Notes under the pieces: model-generated
What the model saw: the letters and a program-made list of their open reading frames with translations, nothing else
Database searches by the model: none
Told to the model about the DNA's origin: nothing
Shown here: positions 24,429 through 32,282 of the stretch, piece by piece
Numbering within the stretch: position 1 is the stretch's first letter
How the letters are laid out: every line of letters begins with the position of its first letter
Assembly: GCA_964556395.1 (NCBI GenBank)
Contig: CAZKVR010000004.1
Location: forward strand, 32,049 to 96,048
Origin: WJKR01 sp964556395
GTDB lineage: Archaea > Nanobdellota > Nanobdellia > Woesearchaeales > WJKR01
DNA length: 64,000 nucleotides
Direction: 5' to 3'
Position numbers and translations under genes: made by a program

Positions 24429-24563
24429 ATGAGGTTCAAGAAACGAGAGGACGAATTCATGAGCTGGGAGGACTACGCGCGGCGGAAAGCCATGCTCGAA
24501 CTGCACGACTGGCAGCAAGCGACGAGGAGGCAGACGCTCAGGAACATGGCCACCGAAGCGTGA
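24429..24563 (+). CDS. Micro-ORF 3 of a three-gene operon (44 aa)
   Basis: Starts one base after the stop of micro-ORF 2 (TAA G ATG), with CAGGGGG upstream. The basic 44-residue product reads MRFKKREDEFMSWEDYARRK at its start and contains LHDWQQATRRQTLR. No known family. The three tiny, overlapping cistrons resemble accessory genes of viruses or plasmids. Confidence 0.6.
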   Translation: MRFKKREDEFMSWEDYARRKAMLELHDWQQATRRQTLRNMATEA

Positions 24564-24604
24564 AAGCACTACTTTTTTATATCACTCCACCTTCCCCGGA
24601 AACC

Positions 24605-25201
24605 ATGAGGGTGCTCAACAAAGAGGAACTGGAACAAGACAAGCCGAAAATTCTCAAAAGCCTCAAGAAAAGCGTGTTCATCTACCCGACGGACAGCATC
24701 TACGGGCTCGGCTGCGACGCCACCAACCCAGACCTCGTCCAGCAAGTCCGTGAAGCGAAGAACAGCACCCTCCAACCATTCAGCGTCATCGCACCGAGCA
24801 AGGAATGGATCCTAGAACACTGCGAAGTCCCGCCGCACGCCAAGGACTGGGTGGACCAGCTGGGAAGCCTGGTCGAGATCGACGGCGAGCCGAAAGCGGT
24901 CAGCCTCATCCTCAAGCTCAAGAACAAGGACGCGGTCGCGCCGAACGTGACGCAAGGCAAGGAGACCCTCTCGGTCAGGATACCGGATCACTGGTTCAGC
25001 GACGTCGTCGCAGAGATGGGCATACCCGTCATCACGACATCCGCCAACCCCACCGGCGGCGACTTCATGACGAACAAGGACAACCTCCACCCACGCGTGA
25101 AGAAGCACGCGGAGTACTGCATCTACGAAGGCGAGAAAGAAGGAAACCCCTCAACCCTCGTACACCTCCACCAGGAAGCGGTGGACATCAAGCAGCGGTG
25201 A
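24605..25201 (+). CDS. YrdC/YciO-type RNA-binding domain protein
   Basis: 198 residues containing only the YrdC domain: YPTDSIYGLGCDATN, REAKNSTLQPFSVIAPS (a modified KxR ligand motif) and TTSANPTGGDF. The Sua5 C-terminal domain is missing. Since a full Sua5 is encoded at 8 kb, this is probably a YciO-like paralog with another or redundant role. TTTTTTATA at ~24573-24581 supports a leaderless ATG at 24605. Confidence 0.85.
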   Translation: MRVLNKEELEQDKPKILKSLKKSVFIYPTDSIYGLGCDATNPDLVQQVREAKNSTLQPFSVIAPSKEWILEHCEVPPHAKDWVDQLGSLVEIDGEPKAVSLILKLKNKDAVAPNVTQGKETLSVRIPDHWFSDVVAEMGIPVITTSANPTGGDFMTNKDNLHPRVKKHAEYCIYEGEKEGNPSTLVHLHQEAVDIKQR

Positions 25202-25220
25202 AACGACCACGAACAGCAAA

Positions 25221-25625
25221 ATGAGCTGCGAAAGGCCCCACGTCGGCATCGGAGTCCTCATCACGGACGAAGAAGGACGAGTCCTCATGATACGACGGCA
25301 AGGAAGCCACGGCGAAGGCACGTGGAGCTTCCCCGGCGGCAAGCTCGAAACAGGAGAACGATGGGAGGACTGCGCCAAGCGCGAAACGAGAGAGGAAGTC
25401 CGCCTCGACATCGACGGCGTGGAATACATGACGGCGACGAACGACGTCTTCCCGGAAGGGCCGCACTACATCACCCTCTTCGTCAAAGCCAACGAGTTCT
25501 CAGGAACACCAAGCATCGGAGAACCCGACAAGGCGACAGACATAGGATGGTTCCACTGGGACGAACTGCCAGAACAAGTGTTCCTACCCATCAGGAACCT
25601 CAAGGAACAAGGATTCAACCCTTGA
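25221..25625 (+). CDS. Nudix hydrolase, MutT/NUDT15-like
   Basis: 134 residues. The Nudix box runs from GGKLETGERWEDCA to RETREEV, matching Gx5Ex7REUxEE. GTWSFPGGKLE and WFHWDELPE are typical of the MutT/NUDT15 branch that cleaves nucleoside triphosphates, often damaged ones. It starts 19 bp after the YrdC-like gene; the 3' end overlaps convergent rtcB by 11 bp. Confidence 0.9.
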   Translation: MSCERPHVGIGVLITDEEGRVLMIRRQGSHGEGTWSFPGGKLETGERWEDCAKRETREEVRLDIDGVEYMTATNDVFPEGPHYITLFVKANEFSGTPSIGEPDKATDIGWFHWDELPEQVFLPIRNLKEQGFNP

Positions 25626-27054
25626 CCACACCGAGCGGGACGACCTTGACGACGAGGTTGCCGATGCCAGCGTCGTGAGACACCTTGACCACCTCGTCGA
25701 CATCCTTGTAAGCCTTAGGAGCCTCCTCGGACACGCCACGCCACGAAGCCGCCTTGACGTAGATCTTCTTCTCCTCGAGCTCGCGACGGACGTCCTCGCC
25801 ACGCCAGCTCTGATTGGCCTGCTTGCGAGACATGAGACGTCCGGCGCCGTGAGCCGTACTCCCGAACGACTCAGCCATCCCCTTCTCGGTACCGACGAGG
25901 ACGTACGAAGAAGTACCCATCGAACCAGGGATGAGGATAGGCTGACCCACATCACGGTACGCCTCGGGCACGTCAAGGTGGCCGGGCGGGAACGCCCTCG
26001 TCGCACCCTTACGGTGCACCCACACCTTCCGCTTCTCGCCATCGATGACGTGCTCCTCCAACTTGGCGATGTTATGAGCCACGTCATACATCGTCCGGAC
26101 CTCGGTCTCAGCGCCGAAGACCTCCTGCAACCCCTCACGAACCCAATGCCCTATCATGTGGCGGTTCGCCCAAGCGAAGTTGGCGGCGGCGCACATCGCG
26201 GCGAAGTAATCCGACGCGAGCTGGCTCTTGGCAGGCGCGTAGATGAGGTCCTTCTCGGGCAGCTCCGCCATGACCTCAGGGAACGACTCCTCCATGCGAC
26301 GGAGGTAGTCGGAACACACCTGGTGGCCGAGGCCACGGGAGCCGCAGTGGATCATGACGACGACCTGGTCCTTACGGGTGAAGCCGAACGCCTTCGCAGT
26401 AGCCTCGTCGAAGACCTCCTCGACGGTCTGGACCTCGAGGAAATGGTTGCCGGCACCGAGAGTGCCGAGCTGTTTGCGGCCACGAGCCTTCGCCCGTGGC
26501 GAGACCTTGCGCGGATCCGACAACCCCTCGAGAGAGCCGTTCTCCTCGCAATGCTCGAGGTCATCCACAACGCCATACCCTTGGGAGACGCACCACGAAG
26601 CCCCCTTGCGGAGGACCTCGTCGACCTGGGAGTCATTGAGCCGGAGCCGGGACTGGCCGCCCACACCGGACGGGACCTTCTCGAACAAGACGTCGAGGAG
26701 CTCCCGGATACGCGGCTCGACGTCACTCCGCGTCAAGTCCGTCGTGAGGAGCCGTACGCCGCAGTTGATGTCGAAGCCGATACCGCCCGGGCTGATACAC
26801 CCCTCCTCGGCGTCGATGGCGGCGACGCCGCCGATGCTGAAGCCGTAGCCCTGGTGGGCGTCAGGCATCATGATACTCTTGCCGTAGATACCCGGGAGGC
26901 ACGCCACGTTGACGCCCTGCTGGAGGGAGTTGTCCTGCCGCATCTTCTCGATGAGAGGCTCGGAAGCGAAGATCTTGACAGGGACTTTCATCTTGCCGTT
27001 CTTGGGAATCTCGTAGGAATAATCGTTCAATTTGCGGACGTCCATGATATGCAC
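25615..27054 (-). CDS. rtcB: RNA-splicing ligase RtcB
   Basis: 479 residues. GFDINCGVRLL holds the metal-binding Cys, IHCGSRGLGHQV and RHMIGHWVRE the ligand histidines, and GSTAHGAGRLMSR the guanylylated-His region. RtcB joins 2',3'-cyclic phosphate and 5'-OH RNA ends with GTP after tRNA splicing. A TTTAAAT box at ~27078-27085 fits the leaderless GTG at 27054; ATG 27045 is an alternative. Archease, its activator, is the next gene upstream. Confidence 0.96.
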   Translation of the reverse strand: MHIMDVRKLNDYSYEIPKNGKMKVPVKIFASEPLIEKMRQDNSLQQGVNVACLPGIYGKSIMMPDAHQGYGFSIGGVAAIDAEEGCISPGGIGFDINCGVRLLTTDLTRSDVEPRIRELLDVLFEKVPSGVGGQSRLRLNDSQVDEVLRKGASWCVSQGYGVVDDLEHCEENGSLEGLSDPRKVSPRAKARGRKQLGTLGAGNHFLEVQTVEEVFDEATAKAFGFTRKDQVVVMIHCGSRGLGHQVCSDYLRRMEESFPEVMAELPEKDLIYAPAKSQLASDYFAAMCAAANFAWANRHMIGHWVREGLQEVFGAETEVRTMYDVAHNIAKLEEHVIDGEKRKVWVHRKGATRAFPPGHLDVPEAYRDVGQPILIPGSMGTSSYVLVGTEKGMAESFGSTAHGAGRLMSRKQANQSWRGEDVRRELEEKKIYVKAASWRGVSEEAPKAYKDVDEVVKVSHDAGIGNLVVKVVPLGVVKG

Positions 27055-27092
27055 CGAGGAGGACGAACATGAAGGCGTTTAAATATGTTTCT

Positions 27093-27518
27093 TCAGATGT
27101 CGAGGACTGCCTGGATGAAGAACACCCCACCCTCCTCGCCGAGCAGCATCTCATGATAGGTGGGAGCCTTGATGTCACCCTCCACCTCGTAAGACGAGAT
27201 GTCAGCATCCCCCTGCAACGTCACGGAAGCCTCCAAGGACCCGTCCTTCTCAGACACGGACAACGACGACACCTCACGGCACAGGAACCCCTCGGTATCC
27301 AGCAAGAACAACAACTCCTCGAACACGTCGTACACCAAGGACTCCCGCTTGGACGACGAGACGGTGAACGACCGCTCAGACCTCGAAGCAACCTTCTCCG
27401 TATCCGTGATGACGTTGTAGACGGCCAGGACGGCGTTGGACAACGCCTCCTCGAAATCCTTGCCGTAAGCCCGGAACATGACGTCAGCCGTGTGGTCGAA
27501 GTACTCGAAACGCTCCAT
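27093..27518 (-). CDS. Archease, RtcB activator
   Basis: 141 residues with the archease start FEYFDHTADVMFRAYG (metal-binding Asp-His), FEELLFLLDTEGFLC and the C-terminal APTYHEM segment ending in FFIQAVLDI. Archease speeds RtcB guanylylation and turnover. Directly upstream of rtcB on the same strand; each seems to have its own TATA box. Confidence 0.95.
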   Translation of the reverse strand: MERFEYFDHTADVMFRAYGKDFEEALSNAVLAVYNVITDTEKVASRSERSFTVSSSKRESLVYDVFEELLFLLDTEGFLCREVSSLSVSEKDGSLEASVTLQGDADISSYEVEGDIKAPTYHEMLLGEEGGVFFIQAVLDI

Positions 27519-27554
27519 AAGAGAGAAGAGGAAGAGAGGGAAATAAAAAGGTAT

Positions 27555-27848
27555 CTAGTAAGGCACGATCTCGATACGCTCCGGAGAGCCATCACCGGAA
27601 TCCTCGGGAGAACGGTCATCAGACCCCTCAGAAGAGGACTCCTGCGAAGAGGGACCGGAAGACTGGCCGTCATTGCCGAACATGCCGAAAAGCCCCGGCT
27701 GCGGCGCAGGCTCGGAAGAAGGCTGGCCGGAAGAGCCCACACCCACCCCTGACGAGTCAGAGTAACCCTCCAAGAAACCTTTCAAGAACTCGACAGCCCT
27801 ACGGATGTCATCCTTCGAATCCCGCTTCGTATCAATCGTGATCTCCAT
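27555..27848 (-). CDS. Conserved archaeal hypothetical with low-complexity tail
   Basis: 97 residues. The first ~30 (MEITIDTKRDSKDDIRRAVE) match a short motif I associate with archaeal unknowns of this size. Residues ~35-90 are Ser/Gly/Pro/Glu-rich and likely disordered, ending ERIEIVPY. It overlaps the 3' end of the radical SAM gene by 17 bp, so translation is probably coupled. Confidence 0.7.
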   Translation of the reverse strand: MEITIDTKRDSKDDIRRAVEFLKGFLEGYSDSSGVGVGSSGQPSSEPAPQPGLFGMFGNDGQSSGPSSQESSSEGSDDRSPEDSGDGSPERIEIVPY

Positions 27849-29004
27849 GGTCAAGCCTCCGCAACACCTCAGCCTCCACGAGGAAGCAATCATGCGTCGG
27901 GTACTCCTTCACCAACGCCACGGTGGTATTTAACTCTTCCGCAGCAGCCTCGGCCACGGACGTGGTGGTGAGGAGCCGCAACCGGTCACGGTCCAAGGCT
28001 ACAAGCTCTTCCGGGACGCCCCACTCGTCGAGGAGCAAGCGTCGCAACGACTCCAAGCGCTTCAAAGAAGACCTCTTCTCATGCTCAGACAATCCTTCCA
28101 AAGACTCGCCATACCCCTCGTCAGCGATGGACACCACGTCGTAGATAGCACCCCTCGTGAGCAAGCCCTCGTCATCCACGGCGTCGTAAGGGGCCGCGGC
28201 CCGCTCAGCCCGGCGCTTCAGACGCGTCGCGAGCTGGACGGCATCCTTGGACTTCGCGGTGCAGAGGTGGGCCGACAACCCCAAGGAGGAGGCGAGCCCC
28301 AAGAGCTCCTGGCCGAGCTCGACGCTACCCTTCACGCCGTAGCTGAGAGAATCCTTAGGCTCGAAGTGCTTGCCGGCCCGTTCGAAGACCTCGTTGTCGG
28401 CGTACTCGAACTCGTTCAGGTTGATGAAATCGACTGCGTCGTGCTCGGCGAGGTACTGCAACAGCTTTTTCAGATTCTCCACGTGCTCGGGGATGACAGG
28501 GACCTCGACGCCGACAGCCCAAGAATACTCTCTGGCGAGGAGGAGCCGCTCCCACTCGCGGTCGTCATCAAGGCGTGGGTGGAACCGGATCTCGTCCAAG
28601 CCAGCGTCGGCCAACCGCCGCAAGGAGGACTCGCCGACGCGCAACAGAGGAGTATAAAGGTGTATGTGGAAATCCTCACCAAACTTTTCCTTGAACAACC
28701 GGATGTACTCGACGGTGCGATCCAGCACGGCGAGAGGATCGCCGCCCGTGACGCCGGCGCCGGTCGCCCGCATGAGACGCGCCTCCTCCAAGACATCCTC
28801 TTCAGAAGACACCTCCCACTCATTGGCAAAGGTGACGTCGCGCATGTTCTTCGCATCAGAGACCGGACAGTACGGGCAACCGTTCCCGCACACGCCAGTG
28901 ACGAAGAGTACGAGCTTCTCGCCACGGACGCAACGCTTGCAACCCTCCGCCAACTCTCCGGAAGCGGTCTTCCAATTGCAATGTCCGGTCTCGACGAAAG
29001 CCAT
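27832..29004 (-). CDS. Radical SAM protein
   Basis: 390 residues. The Fe-S/SAM motif is CGNGCPYC at ~39-46, preceded by a CKRC pair; GVTGGDPL is the SAM-binding GGE-like strand. Later strands (HIHLYTPLL, EIRFHP, VEVPVIP) complete a partial TIM barrel. The C-terminal ~130 residues are helical and family-specific. The substrate is unknown. It sits between tatD and a small hypothetical gene in an apparent operon. Confidence 0.85.
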   Translation of the reverse strand: MAFVETGHCNWKTASGELAEGCKRCVRGEKLVLFVTGVCGNGCPYCPVSDAKNMRDVTFANEWEVSSEEDVLEEARLMRATGAGVTGGDPLAVLDRTVEYIRLFKEKFGEDFHIHLYTPLLRVGESSLRRLADAGLDEIRFHPRLDDDREWERLLLAREYSWAVGVEVPVIPEHVENLKKLLQYLAEHDAVDFINLNEFEYADNEVFERAGKHFEPKDSLSYGVKGSVELGQELLGLASSLGLSAHLCTAKSKDAVQLATRLKRRAERAAAPYDAVDDEGLLTRGAIYDVVSIADEGYGESLEGLSEHEKRSSLKRLESLRRLLLDEWGVPEELVALDRDRLRLLTTTSVAEAAAEELNTTVALVKEYPTHDCFLVEAEVLRRLDHGDHD

Positions 29005-29010
29005 GGTGAA

Positions 29011-29769
29011 TCACAGGAACAAGCGCTGATAGTTCATGAAGAGGACGTTCGCCACCTCTGAAGGGTCCATGCCCTTGAGCTCGGCGACCTTCTCGACGGC
29101 GATCCTGACGTTGCGCGGGTCGTTACGCTCACCCCTGACAGGGCCGAGGTAGGGGCTGTCGGTCTCTGTCAAGAGCTGCTTGAGCGGGACGTGCCTGACA
29201 AGCCACTGGAGCTGCTCGAGCTTCGCCACGGTGACGGGGACGCTGAACGAATACCCGAGCCCGGCGGCGCGCTCCACGAGACGCTTCTTACCCATGAAGC
29301 AATGCAGCACGACCTTGGACGCCCCTTCCTCCTCGAGGATGTCGAGGACGTCCTCCTCAGCCTTGCGCGAATGCACGATGATAGGGACGTCGAGCTCTTT
29401 CGCCAGGCGTATGAACTCGCGGAACGCCTCCTGCTGGACGTCCTCGTGGCAGTCGCCATCCTCGCCGCACTCCTTGTAATCCAGGCCGACCTCGCCGAGA
29501 GCGACGGGCGCCTCACGCCTCATCACGTCAAGCTCAGCCCTGACAGCCCCCAAGCCGTCCTCCCAGACATGGACCGGGTAGTAGCCCAAGGCGGGCTTGA
29601 CGATACCGTACTCGCGCGACAGCCTGATGACGTGGCGGTTGCTCTCAGGACCAATACCATTGGCCACGACCGCCTTGACGCCGGCAGCCTCACAACCTTC
29701 GAGGACCTCGTCCAGGTCGTCGTGGAAGTCGTCGAAATCCAGGTGTGCGTGCACGTCGAACAAAATCAT
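29011..29769 (-). CDS. TatD-family metal-dependent hydrolase
   Basis: 252 residues. FDVHAHLD (HxH), VALGEVGLDY (Glu ligand), VPIIVHSRKA, VVLHCFMG and TETDSPYLGP (Asp ligand) form the TatD metal site. TatD proteins act as 3'-5' exonucleases or D-aminoacyl-tRNA deacylase-like hydrolases. A GTTTAAAAG box at ~29796 supports the leaderless ATG at 29769. Confidence 0.93.
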   Translation of the reverse strand: MILFDVHAHLDFDDFHDDLDEVLEGCEAAGVKAVVANGIGPESNRHVIRLSREYGIVKPALGYYPVHVWEDGLGAVRAELDVMRREAPVALGEVGLDYKECGEDGDCHEDVQQEAFREFIRLAKELDVPIIVHSRKAEEDVLDILEEEGASKVVLHCFMGKKRLVERAAGLGYSFSVPVTVAKLEQLQWLVRHVPLKQLLTETDSPYLGPVRGERNDPRNVRIAVEKVAELKGMDPSEVANVLFMNYQRLFL

Positions 29770-29822
29770 CAAGGAAGAAACCAAGAACTATCTTTTAAAC
29801 CTTTTCCAGCAACAAAAAAAAC

Positions 29823-30212
29823 CTACTTCTCGCGACGCATCTTCTTGAAGCTCTCGGCCAGGTCGACCATGTACTTGCCGTCCTCAAGCTTGTAGATGAG
29901 CGGCTGCTTCTGCTGGAACAAGTTGACCAGGTCGAGCTCGTACTGGCCGGGCTTGAGGATCTTCACGCTCTCCAGGTCGAGGATGACGGGCTGGTCCTCC
30001 TCGGAGCGGGCGCCGATGATCTCGAACACGTCCTTCTCGATCCGCTCCTTATCCTGCTTGGAAAGCTTGAGCTTCTCGACCTCCTTCTTGGCGTCCTCGA
30101 GCTTCTCCTTCTTCACGTAGAAGAACAACCGCCCGCCGCAAGAGCAACCCTTGAGTATCTCGGAAGCACCGTCGTCGTAGAACGTGCCGCATTTGACGCA
30201 TTGATGAGGAAT
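29823..30212 (-). CDS. Zn-ribbon protein (COG3364/DUF2072), apparent ATT start
   Basis: 129 residues if read from 30212. The N-terminus is PHQCVKCGTFYDDG...CSCGG, a zinc ribbon, followed by a charged helical region and ILDLESVKILKPGQYELDL. No ATG, GTG or TTG precedes the ribbon in frame: after the stop the codons are TAT GTC ATT CCT CAT CAA TGC. GGTGA sits 6 nt before the ATT, so an ATT start is the best reading (a base error is the alternative). Starting at ATG 30128 would remove the zinc ribbon. Partner of the two upstream genes. Confidence 0.8.
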   Translation of the reverse strand: MPHQCVKCGTFYDDGASEILKGCSCGGRLFFYVKKEKLEDAKKEVEKLKLSKQDKERIEKDVFEIIGARSEEDQPVILDLESVKILKPGQYELDLVNLFQQKQPLIYKLEDGKYMVDLAESFKKMRREK

Positions 30213-30218
30213 GACATA

Positions 30219-30620
30219 TCACCTTCGCTTCTTCTTATGGACGGCACCCATGTTCTGCATGAGGAGCTGCACCTTGTCAGGGTCCTGCTTGATCTCACGG
30301 ACGATGGACGCGGGGCCGATGATAGTGAAACCTGTCCGGTTGCCGAGGAGGAGGTTGACGAGCGCGGACCTGATGCGTTTGAAGAACGCGGCGCCGACCG
30401 TCTCAGGGTTGATGACTGCGAGCTCGATGCCCTTGAACTTGTCGCTGATCTGCTCCATCGTCTTGCGGATGAGCTCTGCCTCCTCATGGCTTCTCAGACG
30501 CCCCTCGAGGAGGAGTATCTTCTCGCGCTTCACCAGGTTGAGGAGCTTCTGGATGCGCTTGACAGAGCTCAAGCCCTCAATCTCATGGTAGGGGATGAAT
30601 TGTAATGTGAGTGAATCCAT
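30219..30620 (-). CDS. DUF2073 family protein
   Basis: 133 residues. The motifs LQFIPYHEIEGLSS, ILLLEGRLRSHEEAEL and GFTIIGPASIVREIKQDP are typical of this archaeal family, whose function is unknown. It is regularly found between an Era-like GTPase and a zinc-ribbon protein, as here, which suggests that the three act together. AGGTGG precedes the ATG. Confidence 0.85.
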   Translation of the reverse strand: MDSLTLQFIPYHEIEGLSSVKRIQKLLNLVKREKILLLEGRLRSHEEAELIRKTMEQISDKFKGIELAVINPETVGAAFFKRIRSALVNLLLGNRTGFTIIGPASIVREIKQDPDKVQLLMQNMGAVHKKKRR

Positions 30621-30631
30621 GCATAACCACC

Positions 30632-31267
30632 TTAGGATGTGAGCTCGAACAGCGCCTCGTAAAAGTCATCGACGTGCTTGCCGTACTTCGCGCTGATACC
30701 GATGACGTTGTACTGCGGGAACGCCGACTGGATCTTCTTGATGTCGGCCTTCTTCAAATCAACCTTGTTGGCGACGACGAGTACGGGGATGTCCCTCGCC
30801 TCGAGGTTTCCGATGATGGTGACGTTGACCTGACTGTAAGGGTCCTTCGTCGCATCGAGCACGACGATGACGGTGTCCATGTCATCCAACCACTTGATAG
30901 CGTCGATGACACCCTTCGTAGCCTCCTTGGCGCGGGACTTCGCCTCCGCCTCCTTCATGCCGACCTGGAGGAACTCCTCATAATCGATCTTGGTCGCGAT
31001 GCCAGGCGTGTCCACCAGGTTGAACTTGAGCTCGTTGCCCTTCTTGTTCTTCATCACGATCTCCTCCTTCATCTGGATCTCGCGAGTCTCGTGAGCGACG
31101 TTGGAGACGGACCCCATCTCCTCACCGAGCCAATCCTTGCAGACACGGTTGGCGAGCGTGGTCTTGCCGCCGTTAGGAGGGCCGTAGAGCCCGAGCTTGA
31201 CATCCTTCTTCTTCTTGAAGATGTTCTTGAAGAAGCGTTTGAGGAACTTCTGGAACAGTTTCATCAT
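30632..31267 (-). CDS. Era-like small GTPase of the archaeal DUF2073 cluster
   Basis: 211 residues. A basic amphipathic N-terminus (FQKFLKRFFKNIFKKKK), then G1 GPPNGGKTT, G3 DTPG, G4 NKVD and G5-like GISAKYG. The conserved neighbours suggest a role in ribosome or RNA metabolism, unproven. A TTTAAATAA-type box at ~31296 gives a leaderless start and heads the GTPase-DUF2073-Zn-ribbon operon. Confidence 0.9.
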   Translation of the reverse strand: MMKLFQKFLKRFFKNIFKKKKDVKLGLYGPPNGGKTTLANRVCKDWLGEEMGSVSNVAHETREIQMKEEIVMKNKKGNELKFNLVDTPGIATKIDYEEFLQVGMKEAEAKSRAKEATKGVIDAIKWLDDMDTVIVVLDATKDPYSQVNVTIIGNLEARDIPVLVVANKVDLKKADIKKIQSAFPQYNVIGISAKYGKHVDDFYEALFELTS

Positions 31268-31316
31268 GCGAAGACGAAAGAATGAGAGGTTTATTTAAAG
31301 GTTTCGTTCATTCCTG

Positions 31317-31688
31317 TCAGGGGTTGACGACGACGTTCCGGCCAGGCCTCAAAGGAGTGGCGTTGGTGAGGTTGGCGTCGAGGAAGAAGACGTGCTCGCG
31401 CCCACGATAATCGATGACGAGGTCCTGATGCTCGTAGAGCTCCAAGGAATAATCAGACCCGTCGAGGAGGACCGGCAGGTAAAAAGTCCGCTCATACCCC
31501 TCATGCACGTTAGCAGCGAGGACGGCCTCGTTGTTCAACACGCTGGCGAGCTGTCCGGCGAGCTCCGCATTGCGGTCGTCCTGTACGCCGACCATCCGGT
31601 TCTGGATGCCGGCGACGACGAGGATGAAGAAGAGGAGCATGAAGCCCGTCAAGACGACGAACTCGGTGCTCGCCTGCGCCCGCCTCAA
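31317..31688 (-). CDS. Pilin-like protein with class III signal peptide
   Basis: 123 residues. The N-terminus RRAQASTEFVVLTGFMLLFF has the QxSxE(F/Y) class III signal: EppA-type cleavage falls before Gln, followed by the ~20-residue hydrophobic assembly helix. The mature domain is ~90 residues and Asn/Val-rich. Overlaps the upstream pilin-like gene by 4 bp (ATGA), so both are co-translated. Confidence 0.82.
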   Translation of the reverse strand: MRRAQASTEFVVLTGFMLLFFILVVAGIQNRMVGVQDDRNAELAGQLASVLNNEAVLAANVHEGYERTFYLPVLLDGSDYSLELYEHQDLVIDYRGREHVFFLDANLTNATPLRPGRNVVVNP

Positions 31689-32131
31689 GTGCGCACGACG
31701 GATACGGCATCACCCTCCGATTCCACACGGACCGCGTTCGCGCCCGGACTGACGTCGATAGGGCAAGGCCCGGGGTCGCAATTGGTCGCAGTCCCATTGG
31801 TCATGTTGATGTCGCTGAAGAACAACGCCTGGGTCAGGCCAGTCTGGGTGTAATAGGAGACGACGAGCTCTCGACCACCGTATATCTCCACAGACTCCAA
31901 AGAGTCAGGCATGACGAGGTCGAGCGTGACGCGGGAATCCCTTCCGAGGACGTACATCTCCTCGGCGCTGGAGACTATCCGGTTGCCGATCCGGTTCACC
32001 TGCGAGGAGACCACGGCGTCCTCGGAACCCTTGGAGAAGTCGAAGAAAAGGAAGCTGGCAGGCAGGATGAGGGCTAGCGAGAGCACGACGACGAACAGGT
32101 ACTCCATAGACGACTGGCCGCGACGTGACAC
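31685..32131 (-). CDS. Pilin-like protein with class III signal peptide
   Basis: 148 residues starting at GTG 32131. SRRGQSSMEYLFVVVLSL carries the class III QxSxEY signal and hydrophobic helix. The mature part has a Cys pair in CDPGPCPIDV and ends VSVVRT. With the next gene it likely forms a small surface filament. A CTTTATAAAG box at ~32176 and a GAGGTG site support the start. Confidence 0.82.
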   Translation of the reverse strand: MSRRGQSSMEYLFVVVLSLALILPASFLFFDFSKGSEDAVVSSQVNRIGNRIVSSAEEMYVLGRDSRVTLDLVMPDSLESVEIYGGRELVVSYYTQTGLTQALFFSDINMTNGTATNCDPGPCPIDVSPGANAVRVESEGDAVSVVRT

Positions 32132-32282
32132 CGGTGCAACACCTCTTTATCCTCCTACCATCACACGTCAACTTTATAAAGATTATGTCCGTGGCACGAG
32201 CAGGAAAGACCGGTCCGGACGGGAACAACCCGAAACCTTTATTAAGGCCTGGGCAACCCAGCCGCCAAGGGGAACCAACCAG

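Noticed and set aside
25675..27072. 465-codon open frame on the + strand
   Set aside because: Antisense to rtcB, whose identity is certain.
31911..32282. Long N-terminal extension of SecF
   Set aside because: It is antisense to a pilin-like gene with a clear class III signal, and a TATA box lies at ~32237 just before the real start.
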